This document shows positions 16,326 through 24,116 of a DNA stretch of 64,000 nucleotides, one piece after another; positions within the stretch are counted from its first letter, which is position 1; each line of letters starts with the position of its first letter. The position numbers and the translations under genes are program-made. Below the pieces are notes generated by a model that was not told where the DNA came from, made no database searches, and saw nothing but the letters and a program-made list of their open reading frames with translations. The stretch is from Candidatus Gottesmanbacteria bacterium RIFCSPHIGHO2_01_FULL_46_14 (lineage in GTDB: Bacteria; Patescibacteriota; Microgenomatia; UBA10105; UBA927), in NCBI GenBank assembly GCA_001780895.1, contig MFJJ01000010.1:1-64000 (forward strand), read 5' to 3'.

Positions 16326-17753
16326 TTACAGGCGGGGAAATAACGATGGTTGAGATAGTATCGTCGGCCCCCTAAATTGCTCAAGAATTTTTTGGGCGGT
16401 TTGTGGCAGAAACGGTTGGAGGAGGGTGGCGATTTCGATAATTTGGCTGATTGCTCGGTCAAGTACTTTGATTAAATCATTGCCAGATAACTTCCACGGT
16501 TGGTTCTCGTTGATAAACTTATCTACTGTTTTTACTCTCTCCCAGACATACGCAAGCGCATCATTGAATCTGTACTCTTCAAGCGCTTTTTTGTATTCTC
16601 CGGTATTGACGTCTTGAAAATTTACATTTTTCATTTTACACTTTTGACTTTCTGCCAGTTTCGCGATTCTAGCCACTAAATTTCCAAGTCCGTTGGCAAG
16701 ATCTGCATTGTAAAGTTCTTTAAATCTTCTCTCTGAATAATCGCCGTCACTATAACTAGGTATTTCGCGGGTGAGATAGTACCGGACTGCGTCAGTTCCA
16801 TATTGATTAAGAACTTTTATGGGATCCACAACATTGCCAACCGTTTTACTCATTTTTTGCCCATCAACAGTCAAGTAGCCATGAACGAAGAGTTGCTTGG
16901 GTAATGGCAGACCCGCGGATTTGAGAACTGCCGGCCAGTAGATTGCATGAAACCGCAAGATTCCTTTGCCGATAATCATAAGGTCAGCTGGTGCCCATTT
17001 GGTAAATAGTTCGTCATTCCAGCCTAAGCCAATCCCACTGTAATAAATGTTGTTCGCATCAAACCATACATACATAATTTGATCGGGATCTCCAGGGACA
17101 GGTACGCCCCATCCTTTGGCGCGTTCTTTAGTTCGGGAAATAGAAAAATCTTCTAAGCCTTTTTTTATAAAAGCTACCGTTTCATTTTTTTTGCTCTGAG
17201 GGATAATAGAGAGAGCATCAGAGATGATTAACTCCTCGAAAAATTTTTGGTATTTTGACAAACGGAAAAAATAATTTTTTTCTGCGATAAGATCAAGCTT
17301 CTTGCCGGGATGTTCAAAACATTCACCGTTTTCATTGAGTTCATCGGATGTATAAAAAGCTTCACAACCAACGCAGTAGAGCCCCTCGTATGATTTTTTA
17401 TAAATATCCCCACTTTTTGTACAGAGTTCCCAGAGTTTTTGAGAGGATAAAAAGTGATTTTCGTTTGTCCCACGTTGCCATATATCAAAATGAACATTGA
17501 GCTTTTTGGCCAGATCAAGAAATTCTTGTTGGTGAATGTCGCAGAATTTATGTGGTTCTACTCCAGCCTTTTGGGCGGCCTGAATAATTTTTAGTCCATT
17601 TTCATCGGCTCCACACAGATACAGTACATCCTCATGGAGAAGCTTGTGATATCGTCGAATAACGTCTGAGTAGATAAATTCCTGTGCATGGCCGATGTGA
17701 GGCGCAGCGTTGACGTAAGGAATTGCGCTATGGAGGTAGAATTTATTTGTCAT
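16326..17753 (-). CDS. metG: Methionyl-tRNA synthetase
   Basis: 475 residues from ATG 17753, chosen because TACAAT (17766-17761) ends 7 nt before it; the longer start at 17762 lies within that box. Class I signatures: AIPYVNAAPHIGHAQE (HIGH variant HIGH), YLCGADENGLK, WRGTNENHF-like WQRGTNENHF, and the KMSKTVGNVVDP loop (KMSKS). The zinc knuckle region has CVGC followed by an ECFEHPGK stretch, so the usual four-Cys knuckle is only partly kept. No C-terminal tRNA-binding EMAP domain, so it is a short form. Operon with tatD. Confidence 0.93.
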   Translation of the reverse strand: MTNKFYLHSAIPYVNAAPHIGHAQEFIYSDVIRRYHKLLHEDVLYLCGADENGLKIIQAAQKAGVEPHKFCDIHQQEFLDLAKKLNVHFDIWQRGTNENHFLSSQKLWELCTKSGDIYKKSYEGLYCVGCEAFYTSDELNENGECFEHPGKKLDLIAEKNYFFRLSKYQKFFEELIISDALSIIPQSKKNETVAFIKKGLEDFSISRTKERAKGWGVPVPGDPDQIMYVWFDANNIYYSGIGLGWNDELFTKWAPADLMIIGKGILRFHAIYWPAVLKSAGLPLPKQLFVHGYLTVDGQKMSKTVGNVVDPIKVLNQYGTDAVRYYLTREIPSYSDGDYSERRFKELYNADLANGLGNLVARIAKLAESQKCKMKNVNFQDVNTGEYKKALEEYRFNDALAYVWERVKTVDKFINENQPWKLSGNDLIKVLDRAISQIIEIATLLQPFLPQTAQKILEQFRGPTILSQPSLFPRL

Positions 17754-17770
17754 AATCGTCATTGTACCAT

Positions 17771-17818
17771 CAAAAAACCTCCTTGCGGAGGTTATTAAAA
17801 TTCCAGATTATAACCTCC
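17771..17818 (-). terminator. Terminator with alternative hairpin upstream of metG
   Basis: On the minus strand: segment A GGAGGTTA (17818-17811), segment B TAACCTCC (17794-17787), GCAA loop, segment C GGAGGTT (17782-17776) running into six T. B:C is an intrinsic terminator; A:B is a competing hairpin. The metG promoter follows at once. It ends transcription from the small membrane-protein genes and may be an attenuator. Confidence 0.6.
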
Positions 17819-17868
17819 GCTACAAGACGGCTTGCATTGCCATCAACGTGGAGGTTTGGGTTTTCATA

Positions 17869-17964
17869 TTATTTACTGTGTTTTCGCACAAACAGGGCGC
17901 CGAGCAAAGCGACAAAGGCCAGAGCGAAGAGATATAAAATGAGATTATTTTCTATCTGATTCAT
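17869..17964 (-). CDS. 31-residue single-helix membrane protein
   Basis: From ATG 17964 the frame reads MNQIENNLILYLFALAFV then a Leu/Ala-rich stretch ending in VRKHSK. It is one hydrophobic helix with a basic C-terminus, as in small regulatory or assembly peptides of membrane complexes. The start overlaps the stop of the 64-residue gene as ATGA, and TATATT-like sequence lies about 8 nt upstream. Support is the coupling and amphipathic layout; no family is recognised. Confidence 0.5.
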   Translation of the reverse strand: MNQIENNLILYLFALAFVALLGALFVRKHSK

Positions 17965-18155
17965 AAGTCAATAATATAGCTTGCAAGGTAAAAAAGCAAC
18001 ACAATGACAACTCCCCCGATAAATATCTGCAACGAGAATGGTCTGTCGTCTAAGAATTGACCAAACACAAGCGCTATTGCGACCAAATTTCCCAACTCCA
18101 TGAGTTTTTCTGATAATCGGGATCGAAAGGGTTTACGGAAAACAATTCTCTTCAT
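17961..18155 (-). CDS. Small two-helix membrane protein
   Basis: 64 residues: basic N-terminus (MKRIVFRKPFRSRLSEKL), helix LGNLVAIALVFGQFL, then FIGGVVIVLLFYLASYII. Not recognised. It overlaps the 31-residue protein by ATGA and follows a third small membrane protein by 17 nt, so three tiny membrane proteins appear to form one unit that ends at the terminator before metG. Confidence 0.6.
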   Translation of the reverse strand: MKRIVFRKPFRSRLSEKLMELGNLVAIALVFGQFLDDRPFSLQIFIGGVVIVLLFYLASYIIDL

Positions 18156-18172
18156 GTTTCAAGAATACCACG

Positions 18173-18487
18173 TCACCGTTTTGATAGCAGGAGCTCAAGG
18201 GAGGTGAGGCAAGCAAGAAGCAAAATGAGATAGAGCGGTTCGCGAAGGTTGAGGATTTGAAGGACGAGGTAAGTCGTAAGCCCTAGGGATAAAAGAACAG
18301 AACGTCGTACATTATTTAAGAGGTAGAGGAGTATCCAGAAACAAGAGACAAATAGTAATACAAAAAAAATACCAAACAAATGCCATGCATTGGGTTCGTA
18401 GCTATTAATAAACCACGCAAAGCCACTAAAACTTGTCAGTCCCAAAACCAACCACCAGATAGACCGCGGATGTTTCTCGTGACGCAT
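18173..18487 (-). CDS. Small polytopic membrane protein
   Basis: 104 residues from ATG 18487 (115 if ATG 18520 is used). Four hydrophobic stretches are visible: WWLVLGLTSFSGFAWFI, LFGIFFVLLFVSCFWILLYLL, SVLLSLGLTTYLVLQIL and LYLILLLACLTSLELLL. The shorter start is preferred because a TACAAT -10 (18504-18499) lies between the two candidates and ends 11 nt upstream. No family is recognised. It is divergent from rmuC and heads the small membrane-protein unit. Confidence 0.62.
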   Translation of the reverse strand: MRHEKHPRSIWWLVLGLTSFSGFAWFINSYEPNAWHLFGIFFVLLFVSCFWILLYLLNNVRRSVLLSLGLTTYLVLQILNLREPLYLILLLACLTSLELLLSKR

Positions 18488-18540
18488 ATCGTGAGTCAAT
18501 TGTAGCGGGGTAGATCCCATGCTACAATATCAAAACTTCT

Positions 18541-19578
18541 ATGACACAAGATCTTCTCCTTATAATTTTTTCTATTCTTTTGGGATTTGGGGCACTTATT
18601 TGGATTATCAGGCGCGAACTAGGCAAGCTTAGCGAGTCGAAGGATGATTCGACCTTAACAGAATGGCTCAAGTCGATGCAGATTTCGATTGAGCATACCA
18701 ATAAAACATTAAACGAAGCGATGCGCGGATCGACCAGTGACGTCGCAAAATTATTACAAGCAAATACGAAACAGCTCAACGAACGTTTGGATACGGCAGC
18801 CAACGTGATCGGCGATCTCAAAAAAAATTTGGGAGAAATGAGCGAAGTTGGCCGCGGTATCAAAAGCTTGCAGGAATTTCTTCAATCACCAAAACTTCGC
18901 GGCAACATCGGCGAACAGGTCTTGCAGGATATGATCGGACAGACGTTTCCGAAAAACTCGTTTCACCTCCAGTATTCTTTTAAGTCCGGCGTCAAAGTCG
19001 ATGCCGTCCTCAAAACTGACGCAGGACTTCTCTGTATCGACTCGAAGTTTCCCATGGAAAACTTCAACGTGATGCATAAAGGAGAAACCGAAGCAGATCG
19101 GGCACGTGCAAAGCGGGAATTTATGGCAGATGTCAAAAAGCACGTGAGCGATATTGCCAAGAAATATATATTGCCCGAAGAAGGCACGATGGATTTTGCG
19201 CTCATGTATATTCCCTCGGAAGGCGTCTACTACGAAATTGCCAACATGAATGAGCTCATGGAATTTGCTCGAAAGCAGCGGGTCTACCCCGTCTCCCCCA
19301 ATACGCTCTACGCGCACCTTCAAGTTCTTCTTCTCAGTTTTCAGGGAAAAGATTTAGAACAAAAATCAAAACAGGTGTTTCAGCTGCTTCGCGCGATACA
19401 AAAAGATTACGGGAAGGTAGAAGAAAATCTCGGTGTTCTCGGCCGCCACGTCAATAACGCATATAACAGCATGAGTACGGTGACTTCAACATTCGGACTT
19501 CTCGGCCAAAAACTCTCGCAAACCAACACGCTCGGAGACGGCAATGAAGAAGAAAGTCAGCTAAAAATAGAGGGATAA
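18541..19578 (+). CDS. rmuC: DNA recombination protein RmuC-like
   Basis: 345 residues: N-terminal membrane helix (LLLIIFSILLGFGALIWII), a coiled-coil (about 20-100), then the RmuC nuclease-like core with LRGNIGEQVLQDMI, VDAVLKTDAGLLCIDSKFP (PD-(D/E)xK-like acid and Lys), DFALMYIPSEGVYYEI and YPVSPNTLYAHLQVL. RmuC limits recombination at inverted repeats in E. coli. A TACAAT (18523-18528) lies 12 nt before the ATG. It ends just before the first copy of the 30-bp palindrome. Confidence 0.9.
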   Translation: MTQDLLLIIFSILLGFGALIWIIRRELGKLSESKDDSTLTEWLKSMQISIEHTNKTLNEAMRGSTSDVAKLLQANTKQLNERLDTAANVIGDLKKNLGEMSEVGRGIKSLQEFLQSPKLRGNIGEQVLQDMIGQTFPKNSFHLQYSFKSGVKVDAVLKTDAGLLCIDSKFPMENFNVMHKGETEADRARAKREFMADVKKHVSDIAKKYILPEEGTMDFALMYIPSEGVYYEIANMNELMEFARKQRVYPVSPNTLYAHLQVLLLSFQGKDLEQKSKQVFQLLRAIQKDYGKVEENLGVLGRHVNNAYNSMSTVTSTFGLLGQKLSQTNTLGDGNEEESQLKIEG

Positions 19579-19592
19579 CGATTCCGTTGGAT

Positions 19593-19622
19593 ATGTTACT
19601 ATGTTTCGAAACAAGATAACAT
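19593..19622. repeat. 30-bp palindrome, copy 1 (imperfect)
   Basis: Left arm ATGTTACTATGTTTC is identical to copies 2 and 3; the right arm differs from them at three adjacent positions (AGA for TAG at 19613-19616). It lies between rmuC and the 3-prime end of the kinase gene. No T-run follows on either strand, so it is not a standard terminator. Confidence 0.8.
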
Positions 19623-19625
19623 GAA

Positions 19626-20141
19626 TCATCGGAAGTATTCGTGTATCCACGATTCAATCGACAATGATCCATCATAGGAAATGACATGCTCATCAGGTGT
19701 TGGAGGTTGAAAGTTATCTGCAACCTCGGTAAAATCTTCGTCTCGAACATCATATCGTTCTTTGGTTTGTCTATTGCTTTGCCAACGTTGTCTTGCGACT
19801 GACTCGGGAATGTTTACATAAATAACTATTGAATCAGTTCCGACTTTTTCAGCTATAGCACGGAGTTTGTCTCTTTGTTCTCGCGTAAAATTAGCCGTAT
19901 CGTTGATAACTGTTCTACCCTCACGTAAACGTAGTTCTGTTCGTTCATAAGAAATTCGGTATGTTTCTTTCCAATCCTCATTGGAAATTTCATCATTGCT
20001 GAGTTCTCTTAAACCTCGTTCACTATTGATTTCATCCAAATCTACGCGAACCCACCCGAAGTGCTTAACGAGTTCGTTGGCAAGAGTTGTCTTTCCTGCA
20101 AATGGTAAGCCGCAAAATATAAGAAGCACAGTCTCGTTCAT
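19626..20141 (-). CDS. P-loop kinase/ATP-binding protein (AAA_33, zeta-toxin-like)
   Basis: 171 residues: LLIFCGLPFAGKTTLANEL is a Walker A; VRVDLDEINSERG, a lid region TVINDTANFTREQRDKL, and IVIYVNIPESVARQRWQSN resemble small kinases of the AAA_33 group (polynucleotide kinase, zeta toxin, chloramphenicol phosphotransferase). The phosphate acceptor is unknown. The start lies 6 nt after TAACAT, a possible -10 inside the right arm of palindrome copy 2, so binding there should silence it. Divergent from the TrpR-like gene. Confidence 0.78.
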   Translation of the reverse strand: MNETVLLIFCGLPFAGKTTLANELVKHFGWVRVDLDEINSERGLRELSNDEISNEDWKETYRISYERTELRLREGRTVINDTANFTREQRDKLRAIAEKVGTDSIVIYVNIPESVARQRWQSNRQTKERYDVRDEDFTEVADNFQPPTPDEHVISYDGSLSIESWIHEYFR

Positions 20142-20147
20142 GAGATT

Positions 20148-20177
20148 ATGTTACTATGTTTCGAAACATAGTAACAT
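20148..20177. promoter_or_regulatory. 30-bp perfect palindrome, copy 2 (putative operator)
   Basis: ATGTTACTATGTTTC (20148-20162) followed directly by its exact reverse complement (20163-20177), centre TTCGAA. It fills the gap between the kinase and the divergent TrpR-like gene and would overlap both promoters. ACTA...TAGT half sites recall the E. coli TrpR operator core (ACTAGTTAACTAGT). Confidence 0.75.
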
Positions 20178-20193
20178 AAGGCTGTAGGATTGT

Positions 20194-20634
20194 ATGACGC
20201 AAATATCAAAATATCCTCTACGAAAAGAAATTGAGAATCGGATGCTTGAGGTTTTTCTTGATAGCATAGGGATGGTAAAAACCCGAGAACACGTCCAGAA
20301 ACTCATTGATGATCTCTTCTCTCCTACCGAGCGCGTAATGCTCGCAAAACGCCTGTCTATAGCACTGTTGCTTCTTAAGAAATATGATCAGAGGACGGTA
20401 GCAAGAATACTCAACGTAAGCTTAGGAACGGTAAATAAAGTGAGCTTAGCGCTTCAGAAAGGAAATGGAGGGTATGAATTGGTCGTTAATTCTATAGTTC
20501 GACAGGAGAAATTTCACGCGTTTTTAGAGAAAATCGATGAAACACTCGTAGATATCGTTACCACGGGTCATTCTCTTCCTAATTGGCGTCGCGTGCGGTG
20601 GGAAACGAAAATCCGCAATCGAAAGCCTTACTAA
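20194..20634 (+). CDS. TrpR/YerC-like transcriptional regulator, first paralog
   Basis: 146 residues. LIDDLFSPTERVMLAKRLSIALLL and YDQRTVARILNVSLGTVNKVSLAL form the all-helical TrpR fold with its helix-turn-helix (TVARILNVSLGTVNKV). YerC/YecD-type members regulate their own neighbourhood. The gene lies between two perfect 30-bp palindromes at 20148 and 20638, so autoregulation is likely. The roughly 40 C-terminal residues beyond the DNA-binding helices (FHAFLEKIDETLVDIVTTG...) could bind a ligand or partner. A second paralog is at 61948 with a different palindrome. Confidence 0.82.
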   Translation: MTQISKYPLRKEIENRMLEVFLDSIGMVKTREHVQKLIDDLFSPTERVMLAKRLSIALLLLKKYDQRTVARILNVSLGTVNKVSLALQKGNGGYELVVNSIVRQEKFHAFLEKIDETLVDIVTTGHSLPNWRRVRWETKIRNRKPY

Positions 20635-20637
20635 CAC

Positions 20638-20667
20638 ATGTTACTATGTTTCGAAACATAGTAACAT
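20638..20667. promoter_or_regulatory. 30-bp perfect palindrome, copy 3 (putative operator)
   Basis: Identical to copy 2 over all 30 bases. It sits between the TrpR-like stop and the promoter of the zinc-ribbon gene, with its end 43 nt before that gene's TATACT, so it could control the zinc-ribbon/Cys-rich pair. It is followed by A-rich, not T-rich, sequence. Confidence 0.75.
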
Positions 20668-20722
20668 AAAAATGTAAAGCATAGGAAGATAAGTTTTTTT
20701 TGATGAATGCTATACTTAAGAT

Positions 20723-21010
20723 ATGGCAGATATTACCCAGATGTGTACGAAATGCGGGAAGAAATTTTTGATAATTAGTCAGGAACAGGAATTTCTTAAA
20801 AAGAAAAATTTGCCTCTTCCGACGCTATGCCCTTCAGATCGACAGGCAAGGCGTCTTGATGACCGCGGAGAACGAACGCTATATAAAACAACTTGTCAGG
20901 AATGTGGCGCGAACATGATTGCCTCGTATGATCCCGCAAAAGAGAAGAGTAAAATTTTTTGTAAAAATTGTTACCGGAAGTATTTCGAAACACACGAGTT
21001 GGTATCATGA
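20723..21010 (+). CDS. Zinc-ribbon protein
   Basis: 95 residues. The first CxxC (MCTKCGKKFLI) and CPSD in the middle, then TTCQECGANMI with KIFCKNCYRKYF, give two zinc-ribbon halves; the N-terminal part matches the zf-trcl type of probable zinc-binding domain. A TATACT (20711-20716) ends 6 nt before the ATG, so it is likely leaderless. It overlaps the next gene by ATGA. The pair lies downstream of palindrome copy 3. Confidence 0.78.
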   Translation: MADITQMCTKCGKKFLIISQEQEFLKKKNLPLPTLCPSDRQARRLDDRGERTLYKTTCQECGANMIASYDPAKEKSKIFCKNCYRKYFETHELVS

Positions 21011-21903
21011 CAGCTGAAGAATTTTACTCTCAGTATCTCGTTCTCAAACATTCTCTTCCCCAGTCTGCTACGCATAGTCATAGCAACGAAAACTCAGAGT
21101 ATGTAAGTTACAGTTACCGATGCAAGAATTGTTACTATTGCTTTGATTGTGTCGATTGTAGAAACTGTTTGTATTGTTTCGATTGCGTACGCAGTAACGA
21201 TTGTCTAGATGGTGATTATTGCGTTGAGTGCGAGCAACTCTACGAGTCTGTTGATGCATATCGCTGCTACAACAGTGCGTTTCTCAACTACTGTGCACGG
21301 GTTTATGACAGCTATTTTTGTCGCAATTGTTTTGACAGTCACAATCTTTTCGGATGTGCCGATCTCAAGCAAAAACAATATTGCATTTTTAACAAGCAAT
21401 ATACAAAAGAAGAATACGAAAAACAGGTTATAGAGTTATTGAAAATCGTACCCAAAGAGCATCTGAAAAAATTGAATGAACTCGCGAGTCAACATCCTAT
21501 TGGTCCGACGTACGTCTCGAACTCCGAAAACAGTGACTATGGCAATCAAGTGCACTACTGCACGAGCTGTTATCTTTGTTTCGACACTGCTCGAAGTAAT
21601 GACTTAGCATATTCATACGATACGGCATACTGTACAAATTCAATGGATTTGACATACTGCTACAAAGCAGAACTCTGTTACGAGTGTACCGATAGTTCAA
21701 AGATTTATAACTGTGATTTTATCGAGTGGTCGAGCGAGTGCTTTGATAGCGCGTATTTAACCAATTGCAAAGATTGCCATAATTGTTTTGGCTGTGTAGA
21801 AGTTGCGCATAAACGGTTTTGTATTCTCAATAAGCAATATTCGCAAGAAGACTATAAAAAGGTAGTTAGCGAAATTGTGGTTTCTAGACAAGCGGTTCAC
21901 TAA
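21007..21903 (+). CDS. Cys-rich repeat protein, two-domain, putative metal-binding
   Basis: 298 residues from ATG 21007, coupled by ATGA to the zinc-ribbon gene. It contains two homologous halves. Each is a run of Cys/Asp/Asn/Tyr-rich repeats (such as RCKNCYYCFDCVDCRNC and SCYLCFDTARSNDLAYS) and each closes with the same cap: FGC...K-x-[YF]CI[FL]NKQY[TS] then a helix (EEYEKQVIELL / EDYKKVVSEIV). About 40 cysteines in all. A similar architecture recurs in CPR genomes without known function. Repeats of 6-8 residues could stack as a beta-solenoid carrying metal or disulfides. Confidence 0.75.
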   Translation: MTAEEFYSQYLVLKHSLPQSATHSHSNENSEYVSYSYRCKNCYYCFDCVDCRNCLYCFDCVRSNDCLDGDYCVECEQLYESVDAYRCYNSAFLNYCARVYDSYFCRNCFDSHNLFGCADLKQKQYCIFNKQYTKEEYEKQVIELLKIVPKEHLKKLNELASQHPIGPTYVSNSENSDYGNQVHYCTSCYLCFDTARSNDLAYSYDTAYCTNSMDLTYCYKAELCYECTDSSKIYNCDFIEWSSECFDSAYLTNCKDCHNCFGCVEVAHKRFCILNKQYSQEDYKKVVSEIVVSRQAVH

Positions 21904-24070
21904 ATGCTTGTGCTTTTGCCTCAGCGACCGATGGTATGCCAGATTCTTCAAGCAGCCCAATCTCTTTTTCCACTTCAGATCTCGGACGTGCGAATCGCTC
22001 GCGGGACGTTCGCACGATATCGTTTGCAAGATCCTCGTCGGGTTTGGGGAAATTAAGCGTGCGGCCGGAAAACGGTGGAGCGGTTTGCCCATCGATCGTC
22101 ATTTTTACGTAGAAATTTCGCATATCTAAATTGAGAAAATCTTTTGGCGAAAAGGTTGGCGTATATTCTTTTTCAAGAACTGCTGCGTCTTCGCCGCCGA
22201 CGCGAAATGAAACAATACTTCCGATATTACCAAATATGGTGGAGCGGACTTCTTCCGGCAGTTGCATCATATACTGGTGCGCAACTGTGAGATTCAAGCG
22301 ATATTTTCTGGCTTCCGAAAGAATATTCGAGAAAGCGCTTGTGGCGAAATTTTGAAACTCGTCGATATACAAGTAAGTATCTTTTCTGTCCTCTTCTGCT
22401 AAACTTGCCCGAGCAACCGCTGCTTGCCAAAGCTTGGTAATAAACATTGCACCCAGTAGCGCGCTATTTTCCTCGCCCAACTTTCCGATTGCAAAATTGG
22501 CAATAAGAATTTTTTCGCCGTTTATGATTTCGTCGAGTTTAACAGAACTTTTTGTTTGACCAACAATATTTCTGATAATCGGGTTGGCGACAAATTGACC
22601 GACTTTATTGATAATCGGCGTAATTGCTTCGCCGGCAAATTGCTCGTTCCACGACGAAAACTCCGTCGTCCAGAATTTTTTTACCAAGGGATCCTGAATT
22701 TTGGCGATAATTTCCTGTCGATAGCGGATATCAGAAAGCATATTGGTAATGCCCAATACCGTTGCACCGGGAACATCAAGAAGTGCGAGCGTTGTGTAGC
22801 GAAGCACGTGTTCTAATCGTTGATTCCAGGTGAATGAAAATAACTTCTTAAATATTGCGATAAATCCAGCAACGACAGTTTGCTTAAACTCATACGTCCC
22901 TACTCCTTCGAGCGGATTGAAACTCATGGGGTAGTCAATATCAGAAGGATTAAAATACACAACGTCGTAGAGTCTCTCTCTGGGAATATAGCGAAGCATT
23001 TCTTCGGAAAGATCGCCGTGCGGGTCCATGATGACGCAGCCTTTTCCCTGTCGAATATCAGCAAGAGCGAGAAGTTGGATGAGTTTACTTTTTCCGACCC
23101 CAGTTTTTCCGATGATGTAGAGATGTTTTCTTCGATCTTCTCGCTTAATACCAAACTCCGTCGAAACTCCCCGAAAATTGGTGGTGGCAAAAGGAATAAT
23201 TGCGGGTTTGGTGGGCAAATTTATCGGCGGCTCGGCGGTTTTCGATTTGGCTACTGATACTTGCGCGATACCGGAGGAGGCTAGGGGCAAGTGATACATC
23301 GTTGCCAGTTCATCTCCTCCCAAAAGAAATGGTTTTGGCGAGGCGGTACGCTGCCGGAACGCATCGACTGCGCGGGGATTACTGCCACGCTTCCAGATTT
23401 TGAGTGAGTTGAGATTTGGGTTATCGAGGATTTTAAAGAGTGCAGAAACTGATGAGGCGAGCAGTTCCGATTTTGTATCCGCGCTTGCCGCAATGCGAAT
23501 TGTTGTCGAAAACAGCGATTTGTGCAATTTTTCTGTCTCCTTTTCCTGAAGTAGTTCCCGCATGGAAGAATTTTTCCTCATGCTTTGTCTCCATGAAGTG
23601 CGAAGCATTTCGCGAAATTTGAATGAAAGTGACTCATTGTTTACCGGGCTTACGATGACTTGAATGCCAATGAGGTCATTGCCGGAAATACTTGATGCCA
23701 TTCCGGATAAAGCGGACAGAAAATCAGTTTCGAGTTCCTTATACGTTTTGATGGGATAGGCATCCGGCCGTTCTAATTTTAGGATTATCACGTGTGACGA
23801 AAGAGAGAGCGAGCCGGTGTAGTCGGTAACCTCAACGATTTCGAGCGTTGGATACTGGGAAAATAACTGTCCGCGGACGATATCGACGTTGCTTCGTTCG
23901 GTGACGACAAAAAAATACAAGAATCCGCCGCGCACCACAATCTCAAATGAGAGTGTGGCGGGGTGATGGCGAAAAAGTTCGGAAAGCCCTGTAAATATGG
24001 CCTCCGCTGCCACCGGCCCCCGGTCATTTTCCCTGGGGACTTTAAGATGCAGGACAACAGGCGCGTTCAT
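21884..24070 (-). CDS. VirD4/TraD-like (HerA-FtsK superfamily) ATPase
   Basis: 728 residues. The N-terminal third is a non-ATPase domain (LHLKVPRENDRGPVAAEAIFTGL...). The motor has Walker A IIGKTGVGKSKLIQ, VIMDPHGDLSEEML, Walker B YLYIDEFQNFAT, and AHQYMMQLPEEVRSTIFGN with an arginine-finger-like FRVGG. It resembles type IV secretion coupling or conjugation ATPases; CPR genomes commonly carry a chromosomal copy, perhaps linked to DNA transfer. TACAAT (24082-24077) ends 6 nt before the start. It overlaps the Cys-rich gene by 20 nt tail to tail. Confidence 0.82.
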   Translation of the reverse strand: MNAPVVLHLKVPRENDRGPVAAEAIFTGLSELFRHHPATLSFEIVVRGGFLYFFVVTERSNVDIVRGQLFSQYPTLEIVEVTDYTGSLSLSSHVIILKLERPDAYPIKTYKELETDFLSALSGMASSISGNDLIGIQVIVSPVNNESLSFKFREMLRTSWRQSMRKNSSMRELLQEKETEKLHKSLFSTTIRIAASADTKSELLASSVSALFKILDNPNLNSLKIWKRGSNPRAVDAFRQRTASPKPFLLGGDELATMYHLPLASSGIAQVSVAKSKTAEPPINLPTKPAIIPFATTNFRGVSTEFGIKREDRRKHLYIIGKTGVGKSKLIQLLALADIRQGKGCVIMDPHGDLSEEMLRYIPRERLYDVVYFNPSDIDYPMSFNPLEGVGTYEFKQTVVAGFIAIFKKLFSFTWNQRLEHVLRYTTLALLDVPGATVLGITNMLSDIRYRQEIIAKIQDPLVKKFWTTEFSSWNEQFAGEAITPIINKVGQFVANPIIRNIVGQTKSSVKLDEIINGEKILIANFAIGKLGEENSALLGAMFITKLWQAAVARASLAEEDRKDTYLYIDEFQNFATSAFSNILSEARKYRLNLTVAHQYMMQLPEEVRSTIFGNIGSIVSFRVGGEDAAVLEKEYTPTFSPKDFLNLDMRNFYVKMTIDGQTAPPFSGRTLNFPKPDEDLANDIVRTSRERFARPRSEVEKEIGLLEESGIPSVAEAKAQAFSEPLV

Positions 24071-24076
24071 GAGCGT

Positions 24077-24110
24077 ATTGTATCAGAACGCACTCACACG
24101 ATGCTATAAT
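24077..24110. promoter_or_regulatory. Divergent leaderless promoters
   Basis: Minus: TACAAT (24082-24077), 6 nt, ATG 24070 of the VirD4-like gene. Plus: TATAAT (24105-24110), 6 nt, ATG 24117 of the small hydrolase. The whole intergenic space is 46 bp and leaves no room for a ribosome-binding site on either side. Confidence 0.7.
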
Positions 24111-24116
24111 TGCGCT

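Noticed and set aside
16326..17753. T-box riboswitch before metG
   Set aside because: The metG -10 ends 7 nt before its ATG, leaving no leader; no AGGGTGG-like T-box core was seen upstream.
19593..20667. The 30-bp palindromes as intrinsic terminators
   Set aside because: None is followed by a T-run on either strand and copy 2 sits between divergent starts, where a terminator has no use.
20148..20667. CRISPR array or transposon ends
   Set aside because: Copies are palindromes with gene-sized, unequal spacing, no cas genes, no transposase and no target-site duplication visible.
21068..21259. Minus-strand Asn/His-rich frame in the Cys-rich gene
   Set aside because: Composition follows from complementing Cys/Asp codons; no support as a gene.
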